A DNA stretch of 53,611 nucleotides from Alphaproteobacteria bacterium (GTDB lineage: Bacteria > Pseudomonadota > Alphaproteobacteria > Reyranellales > Reyranellaceae). Below the pieces are notes generated by a model. The model was not told the DNA's origin and made no database searches. It saw only the letters and a list, made by a program, of their open reading frames with translations. Location: the NCBI GenBank assembly GCA_017307275.1, contig JAFKFK010000040.1, positions 1 to 53,611 of the forward strand, given 5' to 3'. Position numbers and translations under genes: made by a program. Each line of letters begins with the position of its first letter. Within the stretch, counting starts at the first letter, position 1. This document shows, piece after piece, positions 35,625 to 43,935 of this stretch.

Positions 35625-36770
35625 TCAGGTCTTGAGGAAGGCGAGAAGGAGCCGGTTGACCTCGTCTGCCTGCTCCTGCTGCACCCAGTGGCCGGCGCCT
35701 TCGATCAGGTGGATTTCCTTCATATTGGTGCAGGCACTTTTCTGCATCTTCTCCAGGGCGCCCGGCGCCTGATAGTTGCCCCAGTCGCTCTTGCCGGAAA
35801 TGAAGGTCGAGGGCTGATCGATCGTGCGGCCGGCGAAGATTTCGAGTTCCGGCGTCACGCGGCCGCTGGTCCGCGCGCGATACCAGTTCAATCCGCCCTG
35901 AAAGCCGGTGCGCTGATATTCGCCGCTGTAGACCCTGAGCTCGGCGTCGGTGAGCCACTTGTTGGCTGCGATCTCGGCGGCGCTCGGCATTTCCTTGGCG
36001 ACCGACTCGGCCATGCCTTCGGCCAGATCCATGATGTAATAGGTCGGCATCTTCGCCAGCTCTTCGGCGATCCAGCCCTTGAGTTCGTACGGCTTGTTCG
36101 CCTTCCAGTCGGCGCTCTTGTAGTGATAGTAGGCGCGCAGGAAATCGTGCAGGCCCTGCTTGGCGTGCCACTGATTCTCGTTGGCCTCGCGCGTCGACTG
36201 ATACCATTGATAATGCTTGCGCGGTCGCGGCAGCGCCGCCATCGCGGCATGGATGTCCGGCGCCTTTGCCGCGGGCGGCTTGCCGTCCGTATCGAACGGC
36301 ACTGCCGTGGGCCCTGCGAAGGGCGCACTCATCAGCGCCATGCGCTTGAAGATGTCGGGCCGCGCGAGAGACGAGTAAGAGGCGACGGCCGAGCCGAAAT
36401 CGTGGCCGACCGCAGCTTCGGCGGTGCGATGGCCCAGCGCATACAGCACGCCGATGGCGTCGCGCAGCAGGTTGGTGAAACGAAAGCCGGTCTGGTCGGC
36501 ATCGTAGTCTGCATCCCATCCGGTCGTGCGACCGTAACCGCGCAGGTCCGGTGCGATGGCGTGATAACCGGCTGCGCCAAGGGCCGGCAGCACCTTGCGC
36601 CAACTGAAGGCGAGTTCGGGAAAGCCGTGGAAGAGCATCACGGCCGGCCGGCCGCGCGGCTCGAAGCCGGCTTCGAGGATGTGGATGTCCAGACCGTTGA
36701 TGCCGGGAAGAATGCGGCTGCGCACACCGGCGGGCAGGACGGAGGAGGGGAGTGATTCCATGAGATGCAT
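35625..36770 (-). CDS. alpha/beta hydrolase, epoxide hydrolase/haloacetate dehalogenase-like
   Basis: A protein of about 381 residues. HGFPELAFSWR gives the HGxP oxyanion motif, GHDFGSAVA carries an Asp nucleophile typical of epoxide hydrolases and dehalogenases, and GAGHWVQQEQ supplies the catalytic His. The cap domain contains several Tyr residues suited to ring opening. Starts at 36776 (TTG), 36770 (ATG) and 36761 (ATG) are possible; 36770 is chosen. It is followed closely by the MBL gene, so the pair may act in one degradation route. Confidence 0.87.
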   Translation of the reverse strand: MHLMESLPSSVLPAGVRSRILPGINGLDIHILEAGFEPRGRPAVMLFHGFPELAFSWRKVLPALGAAGYHAIAPDLRGYGRTTGWDADYDADQTGFRFTNLLRDAIGVLYALGHRTAEAAVGHDFGSAVASYSSLARPDIFKRMALMSAPFAGPTAVPFDTDGKPPAAKAPDIHAAMAALPRPRKHYQWYQSTREANENQWHAKQGLHDFLRAYYHYKSADWKANKPYELKGWIAEELAKMPTYYIMDLAEGMAESVAKEMPSAAEIAANKWLTDAELRVYSGEYQRTGFQGGLNWYRARTSGRVTPELEIFAGRTIDQPSTFISGKSDWGNYQAPGALEKMQKSACTNMKEIHLIEGAGHWVQQEQADEVNRLLLAFLKT

Positions 36771-36869
36771 GTCCAAGGCTTGAACGAAAGGAAGCGCGAG
36801 CCTACTTTGATGACGTCGAAAAAGGCAGGCCGGTGTGGTTTAGCCCGGCGCTTTCGTCCGCTCTGCGGG

Positions 36870-36897
36870 CGTCAGTCCTGACGGGAGTTTTGCTCCC
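36870..36897. repeat. two short palindromes in the 186-nt gap before the VOC gene
   Basis: CGTCAG-TC-CTGACG (36870-36883) is a perfect palindrome suited to an operator, and GGGAG-TTTTG-CTCCC (36883-36897) is a small hairpin directly beside it. The gap separates the divergent epoxide-hydrolase-like and VOC genes. Nothing else coding is visible there. Confidence 0.35.
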
Positions 36898-36956
36898 TTG
36901 CCCCGCGACCTCGCGCCCGCGCACTCCTGCGTCGGCGAACAAGAGGAACGTGGACC

Positions 36957-37379
36957 ATGCAGCAGCAAATTTCCCTGATCACCCTCGGCGTTGCCGATCT
37001 CGGTCGTTCCAAGCGCTTCTACGGCGACGGCTTCGGCTGGAAGCCGGTCTTCGAGACGCCCGGAATTGTTTTCTACCAGATGAACGGGATGGTGCTTGGC
37101 CTCTGGCCGACATCGGACCTCGAAGACGACATGCAACGTCCTGGTCTGGTGCGACCCGGCGCCTTTGCCCTTGCGCACAATGTGGCGGCCAAGGAGGACG
37201 TGCAGCCGGTGCTGGATCGGTTGGCGGCAGTTGGTGGTCGGATTCTGCGGCCGGCCAATGCGCCGCCGCATGGTGGCTTTCGCGGTTATGTCGCCGATCC
37301 CGACGATCATGCCTGGGAGATCGCGTGGAATCCATCCTGGGCCATCGCCGAGGACGGAAGGATCACCTTCCGCATCTGA
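36957..37379 (+). CDS. VOC family protein (glyoxalase-like)
   Basis: A 140-residue two-repeat vicinal-oxygen-chelate protein: ISLITLGVADLGRSKRFYGD opens the first repeat and GGFRGYVADPDDHAWEIAW closes the second. The metal ligands of true glyoxalase I are only partly recognisable, so binding of a ligand or antibiotic is also possible. AAGAGGAAC precedes the ATG. It is just upstream of an ArsR repressor and an SRPBCC protein, a set often found together. Confidence 0.85.
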   Translation: MQQQISLITLGVADLGRSKRFYGDGFGWKPVFETPGIVFYQMNGMVLGLWPTSDLEDDMQRPGLVRPGAFALAHNVAAKEDVQPVLDRLAAVGGRILRPANAPPHGGFRGYVADPDDHAWEIAWNPSWAIAEDGRITFRI

Positions 37380-37387
37380 AATATCGC

Positions 37388-37403
37388 TCAACTGAACGGT
37401 TGA
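37388..37403. promoter_or_regulatory. upstream ArsR operator (imperfect)
   Basis: TCAAC-N6-GTTGA matches the core of the perfect operator at 37421-37448, with the same 6-nt spacer. The two centres lie 39 bp apart. The right half continues as GTTGAATAT, as in the other site, and contains the -35 element of the arsR promoter. Confidence 0.55.
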
Positions 37404-37427
37404 ATATTTTTGGAAGAGCATTATATT
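37400..37427 (+). promoter_or_regulatory. arsR promoter
   Basis: TTGAAT (37400-37405), 16-nt spacer, TATATT (37422-37427). Transcription would start about 7-8 nt later, at or next to the A of the ATG (37435), so the mRNA is expected to be leaderless. Each element is covered by one operator half. Confidence 0.5.
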
Positions 37428-37448
37428 CAACATTATGGTTGAATATAA
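37421..37448. promoter_or_regulatory. perfect ArsR operator around the start codon
   Basis: TTATATTCAAC (37421-37431) and GTTGAATATAA (37438-37448) are perfect 11-nt inverted arms with spacer ATTATG, which contains the arsR start codon. This is a textbook winged-helix dimer site. It overlaps the -10 element and initiation site, implying tight autorepression. Confidence 0.7.
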
Positions 37449-37788
37449 CGCTCCCGCTTTGGACCGCGTTTTCCGTGCACTCGCCGATCCGACCCGTCGT
37501 GCGATGCTGTGCCGCCTGGCCGACGGTGAGCACAGCGTGGGTGAACTCGCTGAGCCTTTCGACATGTCTTTTGCGGCAGCCGCCAAGCACGTGAAGGTGT
37601 TGGAAGAGGCGGGCCTTCTCAGCCGCACCATCGAAGGCCGCACCCATCGCTGCCGTATCGAGGCGGGACCATTGGCCGAAGCCGATCGCTGGATTGCCTA
37701 CTACCAGCGCTTCTGGACGGCCCGTCTCGGCGATCTCGAAACCGCCCTGCTGCGTCACGCCCATCAGAAAAAGAGGAGTCGCAAATGA
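37435..37788 (+). CDS. ArsR family transcriptional repressor
   Basis: A 117-residue winged-helix protein with LADPTRRAMLCRLADGEHSV and the recognition helix FAAAAKHVKVLEEAGLL. The metal-sensing Cys pair of true ArsR/SmtB is absent, placing it with the branch that partners SRPBCC/AHSA1 proteins. No ribosome site lies at normal distance; GGAAGAG is 16 nt away, which fits leaderless translation. ATGA couples it to the SRPBCC gene. It should repress itself through the palindromes at its start. Confidence 0.92.
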   Translation: MVEYNAPALDRVFRALADPTRRAMLCRLADGEHSVGELAEPFDMSFAAAAKHVKVLEEAGLLSRTIEGRTHRCRIEAGPLAEADRWIAYYQRFWTARLGDLETALLRHAHQKKRSRK

Positions 37789-38327
37789 CGGCTGCACCTG
37801 ACGGCTACGGACGGATCATCGCGCCTACCGAAGTGCGTTTCGAGCGGCTGCTGCCCGGGCCGATCGAAATGGTCTGGGAGTTTCTTACGGACGAGAAGAA
37901 GCGCGGTGAATGGCTGGCGCCCGGACCGATGGAGCTCAAGGTCGGCGGCAAGGTCAAACTCGCCTTCAAGCATGCCGATCTCTCGCCCGACAAAGCGCCG
38001 GCACCGGAAAAGTACAGGAACCTCGACACCAAGGGGCACGAGAGCGACCACGAGATCACTCAGATCGATCCACCGCGCCTGCTGGCCATGACCTGGCCGA
38101 AGGCTTCGGAAGTGATCTTCGAGTTGAAGCCGCAAGGCAGCCAGGTTCTGCTGACGGTGACGCATCGCCGGCTGGCGAACCGCGAGGAAATGGTCGACGT
38201 CAGCGGTGGCTGGCATACGCATCTCGACATCCTGGTCGAACGCGTCAATGGGCGGACGCCGCCTGCCTTCTGGATCGTATTCGGCGACATCGAGCAGGAA
38301 TACGAGAGGCGCTACCCGAAGGGCTGA
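37785..38327 (+). CDS. SRPBCC family protein (AHSA1-like)
   Basis: A 180-residue START/Bet v1-like protein: VRFERLLPGPIEMVWEFLTD, then GEWLAPGPMELKVGGKV and a late GGWHTHLDILVERV helix. It binds a hydrophobic ligand or acts as a cochaperone-like factor. Its ATG overlaps the arsR stop as ATGA, so both are co-expressed. This ArsR-SRPBCC pair is widespread in soil bacteria; the ligand is unknown. Confidence 0.9.
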   Translation: MTAAPDGYGRIIAPTEVRFERLLPGPIEMVWEFLTDEKKRGEWLAPGPMELKVGGKVKLAFKHADLSPDKAPAPEKYRNLDTKGHESDHEITQIDPPRLLAMTWPKASEVIFELKPQGSQVLLTVTHRRLANREEMVDVSGGWHTHLDILVERVNGRTPPAFWIVFGDIEQEYERRYPKG

Positions 38328-38378
38328 CCCACGCTTCTCCGCCCGCACAGTCACAGAGATAAGGCACACCTGCATTCG

Positions 38379-38409
38379 TTGTGCATTGCCGCGATCTCTC
38401 GCATATAAT
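38379..38409 (+). promoter_or_regulatory. promoter of the LuxR-type regulator
   Basis: A consensus -10 TATAAT lies at 38404-38409 with TTGTGC at 38379-38384 (19-nt spacer). It is the clearest -10 box in the window. The leader would be about 30 nt. Confidence 0.45.
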
Positions 38410-38443
38410 CTGCCCCGGGGGGTGAGTGGTTGGCGGAGTAGCG

Positions 38444-39613
38444 TTGGCACCGATGGGCGACCCGAAACTGTTCGATACGATTGGCACCCTCTATGACTGC
38501 GTGACCGAGCCCGGCCTTTGGCCGGAGGCACTCGGCCAGATCACCGAGCTGACCGATAGCGTGATCACCGTCCTGGCTGTCATGGACATGTCGAAGAAGA
38601 CGACGCGCTTTTCCGCTGTCCATGGCGACCCCACCGTGCTCGAGCCGTTGGTCAACACTTATGCTGCCCATGTGCCGTTCTATTCGATCCTGCCCAAGTT
38701 CGAGATCGACGTGCCGCTCGATTTCGACGAGATGTGCAATCTCCATGGCCCGGACGGCCGAGACGTCTGGCATGCCAGTCGCACTTATACCGAGTGGATG
38801 CGGCCCAACCGGTTCCGCACCGGTTTCAATCTTGCGGTCATGAAGCGTGACGAGTTCGTCGGCGCGCTTACGACCATAACCGGCGAGGAGACGCCCTCGA
38901 CGTCGGCCGGCCAGGCGTTGCTGTCACTGCTTGCGCCGCATATCCGGCGGGCCGTGACGATTACCGACCTGTTCGAAGCCGAGCAGCGCAAGGCTGTACT
39001 CTTCCAGGAGGTGATCGACAATCTGGCGCACCCGGTGCTGATCGTGGCGGCCGACATGCGCCTGCTCTACGCCAACACGGCTGCCGAAACGCTGCTGCGC
39101 GACGAGACGCTTGTCCGCCAGAGCGAGGGGCGGCTCGCCATGGCCTATCTGCCGGCCCAGGCATCGGTTGGCCATGCCGTGGCGCTCGGGCGTCGCGACG
39201 AGGTGCTGCTGGGCGCTGTCGGTATCGGTGTGCCGCTGGTCAGGACGGAACGGCCCTCGATCGTCCATGTGTTGCCCTTGACGCGACGGCACGCCGGCCG
39301 GCTCGCGCCGAAGGCAGCGGCGGCGATCTTCATTGCTGCTCCGGGGATCAACCCGATTCCGGCAATTGAAGCGATTGCGGCATTGTTCGGTCTGACGGCG
39401 GCCGAGAAGCGGATCGCAGCACTCGCGGCAGACGGTCTCACGCGCAGCGAGATCGCCGAGGCGAGCGGCGTGTCTGACCATACGGTGAAAAGCCAGCTCC
39501 GCGTCGTCTATGACAAGACCGGCACCCGCGATCAGCGGCAGCTGCAATTGCTGATGCGCGAACTCACGCCTCCGATCAAGACGGGCCAGCCTGACGAGCG
39601 CGACGAGACCTGA
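38444..39613 (+). CDS. LuxR family transcriptional regulator with PAS-like sensor
   Basis: A protein of about 389 residues. The C-terminal LuxR helix-turn-helix is LTAAEKRIAALAADGLT, then EIAEASGVSDHTVKSQLRVV. The middle (VIDNLAHPVLIVAADMRLLY and following) resembles a PAS domain; the N-terminal part, beginning FDTIGTLYDCVTEPGLW, is shared by many alphaproteobacterial regulators of unknown signal. TTG 38444 has GGAG 5 nt upstream; ATG 38453 and GTG 38426 are alternatives. It is upstream of the autotransporter on the same strand and may control it. Confidence 0.88.
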   Translation: MAPMGDPKLFDTIGTLYDCVTEPGLWPEALGQITELTDSVITVLAVMDMSKKTTRFSAVHGDPTVLEPLVNTYAAHVPFYSILPKFEIDVPLDFDEMCNLHGPDGRDVWHASRTYTEWMRPNRFRTGFNLAVMKRDEFVGALTTITGEETPSTSAGQALLSLLAPHIRRAVTITDLFEAEQRKAVLFQEVIDNLAHPVLIVAADMRLLYANTAAETLLRDETLVRQSEGRLAMAYLPAQASVGHAVALGRRDEVLLGAVGIGVPLVRTERPSIVHVLPLTRRHAGRLAPKAAAAIFIAAPGINPIPAIEAIAALFGLTAAEKRIAALAADGLTRSEIAEASGVSDHTVKSQLRVVYDKTGTRDQRQLQLLMRELTPPIKTGQPDERDET

Positions 39614-39711
39614 CCAGGACTTCCGGCTGCGCATCACCCCATAGGGCGATGCCGGCCTTATCGGCCATCCGATATTGCCTCCCGCTGGCTCGTCGTCGGG
39701 GAGAGTGCAAA

Positions 39712-42309
39712 GTGTCGGTCAATCGCTGGAAGCCCTATCTCTCGGTGTCGGCACTGGCCCTCATGGCCGCGACTGCGCCGGCCTCGGCTCAGAGCGTCTG
39801 GACCGGAGCGATCGACAACGACTGGTTCAAGGCCGGGAACTGGGCGCCGGCAATCCTTCCGACCGGTCCCACTTGGGTCAATTCCGATACGCCGGGCCCC
39901 GTCATCGACGGCGGGCCGGCGGTGTTTCTGACGGGCCTTACGGTCATTGCCCGGGACATAGGGACGACGGGCAGCCTGATCGTTCGCAACTTCGGCTCCC
40001 TAACCACCGAATCCGCCAGGATTGCCTTTTCGCCCGGTTCAGTCGGGGCAGTGACCGTCGACTCGGCGGGCTGGCACGTCGACACCAGCTTGGTTGTCGC
40101 CAGCGCCGCCAGCGGCGCCCTGACGGTCGTCAACGGCGCTACCGTGTCGGCTGGCACCTATCTCACGATCGCCGATCAGGAAATCGCCACCGGCATCGTG
40201 ACCGTCGACGGATCGGGATCGACCTTGTTTGTGGCGCAGGCGCTCGAGGTTGGATGGGCCGGCAACGGTACGCTCGATGTTCGCAACGGCGCCGCCGTGA
40301 TCAGTGGCGTCGGACGGATAGCGTCGGGTGAAGGTTCGTCCGGTACTGTGACGATCGATGGCGCCGGTTCGAACTGGGCCAGCAGCGACGTCATCACGAT
40401 CGGCAACTTCGGCAACGGCATCGTGACGCTTCGCAACGGCGGGGCACTCTCCGCGGCAGGCGGGATCGCCATTGCCGTCGATGCCCAGTCTACGGGCGCC
40501 CTCAATATCGGTGCGGCAGCGGGCGATGCGGCCGCGGCGCCTGGGACGGTGGCGGCGGCGATCATCCAGTTCGGTGCGGGAGATGGCAGGGTCATCTTCA
40601 ATCACACCAGCGCAGGCTACACCTTTGCGCCGGCCATGATCGGCGACGGCAGGATCGATCAGATCGCCGGCACGACGATCCTGACCGCAAACTCAGGGGC
40701 CTTCACAGGCTCGACCAGGGTGACCGGCGGTCAGCTCATCGTGAACGGGTCGCTCGCCGGGTCGAACGTGACCGTGTCGGGAGGCGTGCTCGGCGGTACG
40801 GGAACACTCGGCGATGTCGGAATCCATCCCGGTGGTACGGTGGCACCGGGCTTTGCATCGATCGGCACGCTGACGGCCGGCAACTTCGGTCAGGCGCCCG
40901 GTTCGGTCTATCAGGTCGAGCTTGCCTCCAATGGGACGGGCGACCGCATCAACGTGACCGGCCTCGGCCAGCTTATCGACGGCGCGGCACTGCAGGTCGT
41001 CAGGGCAGATGGCGGGCCCTACGTCCTCGGCACGCGCTATACGGTGCTGACGGCGAATGGCGGTATCTCCGGGACCTATGTGCTCACGGGCGATACCCAG
41101 ATAACGGCGTTCGTGGGCTTCGTCGCTGCCTATGATCCCAACAATGTCTATATCGACGTGCTGCAGACTCGCTCCTTCACGGCGGCAGCCCAGACATCGA
41201 ACCAGCTCAATACGGCGGCCGCTCTCGGAACGCTGCCGACATCGGGCGCGCTTTCGTCTGCTATCCTCGGCCTTCCGACCGATGCCGTGGCCCAGTATGC
41301 CTTCGATCAGCTCTCGGGAGAGGCCCACGCCTCGATCAAGAGCGTCCTGGTCTCCGACAGCCAGTTTCTGCGCGATGCAGCTTTCGGCCGCCTGCGCAGC
41401 GCCTCCGGCGGCCCCGGAATAACAACGACAGCAACAGTTGCCCAGGCCGAATGCGACGCGGCGACGTCATGCGCCTCTATCGATCGCGTGACCTTCTGGA
41501 CCCGTGCCTTTGGCTCCTGGGGCCGATGGAACAGCGACGGCAACGCCGCCGCTCTGTGGCGCGATACGGGCGGCTTCTATCTGGGCGCCGATGTTCCCGT
41601 CATGGAGGACAGGGCACGCGTGGGCCTTCTTGTCGGGTACAGCCGATCGAGCTTTCAGGTCAGCGACCGCAACTCTTCCGGCACCAGCGACAACTTTCAT
41701 CTCGGTCTCTATGGCGGGACGCAATGGGGCGATCTCGCTGTTCGCCTGGGCGTGGCCCATACGTGGCATGCGCTTTCGATCAGCCGTTCGATTGTCTTCC
41801 CCGGCTTCGCCGACACGACCAAGGGCAACTACACGGCCGGCACCACCCAGGTGTTCGGCGAGCTGGGCTATGGCCTGCGGATGGGCGGGGCTTCCTTCGA
41901 GCCTTTCGCCAATGCGGGTTATGTCAGCCTGCGGACCGACGGCTTTAGCGAGACGGGCGGAGCAGCCGCTTTGACGAGTTGGGGATCGGTCACCAGTGCC
42001 ACCTTCACCACGCTGGGAATGCGTGCCTCGACCGACTTTACGCTGGGCAGCGTCAATGCGACGGCGAAGGCCAGCGCTGGCTGGCGGCATGCCTTTGGCG
42101 ATACGACACCCGCCGCGACCTTTGCGTTTGCCGGCAGCGGGACGTTCACCGTGCTGGGCGTGCCGATCGCGCAGGACGCCGCTGTCATCGAGGCGGGCTT
42201 CGATTTTCGCCTCGCGCCCAATGCCAGCCTCGGTATCTCCTATGGCGGCCAGTTCGGCGCTGGGGCTCTCGACCAGTCCGTCCGCGGAAACCTCAGCATC
42301 AAGTTTTGA
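39712..42309 (+). CDS. autotransporter with T5SS/PEP-CTERM-type repeats
   Basis: An 865-residue type Va secretion protein. GTG 39712 has GGGGAG 8 nt upstream and gives a clean signal peptide ending ASA-Q; the ATG at 39649 adds an unlikely lead. The passenger holds repeats of the forms GALTVVNGATV, GTLDVRNGAAV, GIVTLRNGGAL and VTVDGSGS/VTIDGAGS, as in T5SS/PEP-CTERM-associated repeats, folding as a beta-helix. A second segment (GGQLIVNGSLAGSNVTVSGG, then TVAPGFASIGTL) is the passenger-associated stem. The C-terminal autotransporter barrel (about residues 600-865) ends in SIKF with terminal Phe. An adhesin or surface-layer role is likely. Confidence 0.92.
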   Translation: MSVNRWKPYLSVSALALMAATAPASAQSVWTGAIDNDWFKAGNWAPAILPTGPTWVNSDTPGPVIDGGPAVFLTGLTVIARDIGTTGSLIVRNFGSLTTESARIAFSPGSVGAVTVDSAGWHVDTSLVVASAASGALTVVNGATVSAGTYLTIADQEIATGIVTVDGSGSTLFVAQALEVGWAGNGTLDVRNGAAVISGVGRIASGEGSSGTVTIDGAGSNWASSDVITIGNFGNGIVTLRNGGALSAAGGIAIAVDAQSTGALNIGAAAGDAAAAPGTVAAAIIQFGAGDGRVIFNHTSAGYTFAPAMIGDGRIDQIAGTTILTANSGAFTGSTRVTGGQLIVNGSLAGSNVTVSGGVLGGTGTLGDVGIHPGGTVAPGFASIGTLTAGNFGQAPGSVYQVELASNGTGDRINVTGLGQLIDGAALQVVRADGGPYVLGTRYTVLTANGGISGTYVLTGDTQITAFVGFVAAYDPNNVYIDVLQTRSFTAAAQTSNQLNTAAALGTLPTSGALSSAILGLPTDAVAQYAFDQLSGEAHASIKSVLVSDSQFLRDAAFGRLRSASGGPGITTTATVAQAECDAATSCASIDRVTFWTRAFGSWGRWNSDGNAAALWRDTGGFYLGADVPVMEDRARVGLLVGYSRSSFQVSDRNSSGTSDNFHLGLYGGTQWGDLAVRLGVAHTWHALSISRSIVFPGFADTTKGNYTAGTTQVFGELGYGLRMGGASFEPFANAGYVSLRTDGFSETGGAAALTSWGSVTSATFTTLGMRASTDFTLGSVNATAKASAGWRHAFGDTTPAATFAFAGSGTFTVLGVPIAQDAAVIEAGFDFRLAPNASLGISYGGQFGAGALDQSVRGNLSIKF

Positions 42310-42327
42310 TAGGCAAGGCGCTGAGGC

Positions 42328-42711
42328 CTAGGGCTTGGCGATCTGGTGCTCGTACTGCGGCTCGTCGCTGTAAATGACCTGGCTGCGAGCGTGGGTCTCA
42401 CGCTCCAGACATGCCCGGTAGTCGGTCGTGGTCGGCGCCAACCCGTAAGCCATGCAGGCATCGCGCGAGTCGGCGGTCATGCGCGCCAGCGAGTAGGCTA
42501 GCTCCGGCTTGCCCCATTCGAGCGCACGCGTGGCCTGCGACAGGCAATACTCATAGCCGGCTGACGTCGACCCGATGCTTTGACCCAAGCAGATCCGTTC
42601 TGCCTGGCTTTGCGCCGAGGCCGGTGGCGTCGAAGGCACGATAGAGGCGGCAAGAGCGACGAGAAGCGTGCTCCCGAGGGCGAGGCCTGCCCAATGGTGG
42701 GTACGAGTCAT
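42328..42711 (-). CDS. small secreted Cys-containing protein of unknown function
   Basis: A 127-residue protein with a signal peptide (MTRTHHWAGLALGSTLLVAL, cleavage near ASAQ). The mature part has four Cys (ERIC, YEYC, DAC, RAC), which could form two disulfides in the periplasm. GGAGGAG precedes the ATG. It is tail-to-tail with the autotransporter (18 nt) and divergent from the FUSC gene. I do not recognise the family. Confidence 0.7.
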   Translation of the reverse strand: MTRTHHWAGLALGSTLLVALAASIVPSTPPASAQSQAERICLGQSIGSTSAGYEYCLSQATRALEWGKPELAYSLARMTADSRDACMAYGLAPTTTDYRACLERETHARSQVIYSDEPQYEHQIAKP

Positions 42712-42822
42712 GGACTCCTCCACGCTGATGAATCGAAAGTGGTGCCGAAGGAACGCGCCGGCAAGGGGGCGGTTGCCCTTGTCCCCTTTCCGCCGCATTC
42801 ACGCCGTGGTTCCTTGTCGGGA

Positions 42823-43935
42823 ATGATTTTGTCCCGTCTAGAGGTCCTTCGGCGCTGGTTGCGTGCCCGCACCCGCGCCTATCGCGTGCAACTGGCGCTC
42901 ACCTTACGGATGACCCTGGCGGCGATTCTGAGCCTCGTCCTGGCCCAGGCCCTCGATCTGCCGTTGCCGCTCTGGACGGTGCTGACCGCCATGATCGTGA
43001 CGCAGATGAGCGTTGGCCGGTCGCTCAAGGCCTCGATGGACTACATGGTGAGTACGGTTGCCGGCACGATCTACGGCGGTGCGCTGGCCATCCTGATCCC
43101 GCATCAAAGTGAATGGTCACTCCTTCTCGTTCTTGTCCTGGCGGTGGCACCGCTGGCCTTGCTGGCAGCCCTCAAGCGCAACCTCAATGCGGTACCTGTT
43201 GCGTCGATCATCATCGTGCTGATGCCGGCCATCGCCCATACCAGCGGCCCCCTCGCCACCGCCGTCTATCGCGTGCTCGAAGTGTCGCTGGGTGTGATGG
43301 TGGGGTTTCTGGTGTCCTTCCTCGTTCTGCCAGCAGGCGGCCACCGACTGGCCCGTCAGGAGGCGGCCCGCGTGCTCGACCTGTTGGCCAAGGTGCTCGG
43401 GCGTCTGCTGCCGGGGCCGATGGTCGACACCGAAGCCGAGGAACTGCGGCGGCTCTACGACCGCATCGGTCAGGCACTCGGCGACCTGACCGTGAGTGCC
43501 GATGAAGGCGAACAAGAACGCGCCGCCCGACTTTCCGGCGAACCCGATGTTCGCCCGTTGCGCCAGACGCTGGCGCGCCTACGCCATGACGTGATCACGC
43601 TCCGCCGCATCGTGCGCGGTGAACCTTTACCGGAGCCGCTACAGTCGCGGCTCACGCCCAAGCTTGTCGAGGTCGGTCATGCCGGCGGCGAATATTTGAG
43701 GGCAGCCGGCATCGAGTTGCTGGCCCGCCGTCCCCCTCCCTCCGCCGATCGCCTGGAGGCGGCGTTCGTTGCCGCCGCCACCGAGATCGCCGCACTGCGC
43801 GGCGAAGGACTGACACGCGGCCTGTCCGACGACATGGTCGGCCGCTTCTTTGCGCTGAGCTTTGCGCTTGAGCAGCTACGGCAGAACCTGCGTCAGCTCG
43901 GCCGCGAGATCGAGCGCTCGGCTCGTGCTCAGTAG
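42823..43935 (+). CDS. FUSC family inner-membrane protein (aromatic acid exporter-like)
   Basis: A 370-residue protein. Six hydrophobic segments in the first 170 residues (including LRMTLAAILSLVLAQALDL and LWTVLTAMIVTQMSVGRSLK) match the fusaric-acid-resistance/AaeB membrane half, followed by a long cytoplasmic helical region. It probably exports aromatic acids or other toxic organic anions. It overlaps the acyl-CoA dehydrogenase end by 7 nt, tail to tail. ATG 42823 follows GGGA with almost no spacing, so the start is less certain. Confidence 0.87.
   Translation: MILSRLEVLRRWLRARTRAYRVQLALTLRMTLAAILSLVLAQALDLPLPLWTVLTAMIVTQMSVGRSLKASMDYMVSTVAGTIYGGALAILIPHQSEWSLLLVLVLAVAPLALLAALKRNLNAVPVASIIIVLMPAIAHTSGPLATAVYRVLEVSLGVMVGFLVSFLVLPAGGHRLARQEAARVLDLLAKVLGRLLPGPMVDTEAEELRRLYDRIGQALGDLTVSADEGEQERAARLSGEPDVRPLRQTLARLRHDVITLRRIVRGEPLPEPLQSRLTPKLVEVGHAGGEYLRAAGIELLARRPPPSADRLEAAFVAAATEIAALRGEGLTRGLSDDMVGRFFALSFALEQLRQNLRQLGREIERSARAQ

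Noticed and set aside
34990..36603. 537-residue minus-strand open frame
   Set aside because: It lies in another frame over the MBL and epoxide-hydrolase-like genes, both of which have intact catalytic motifs.
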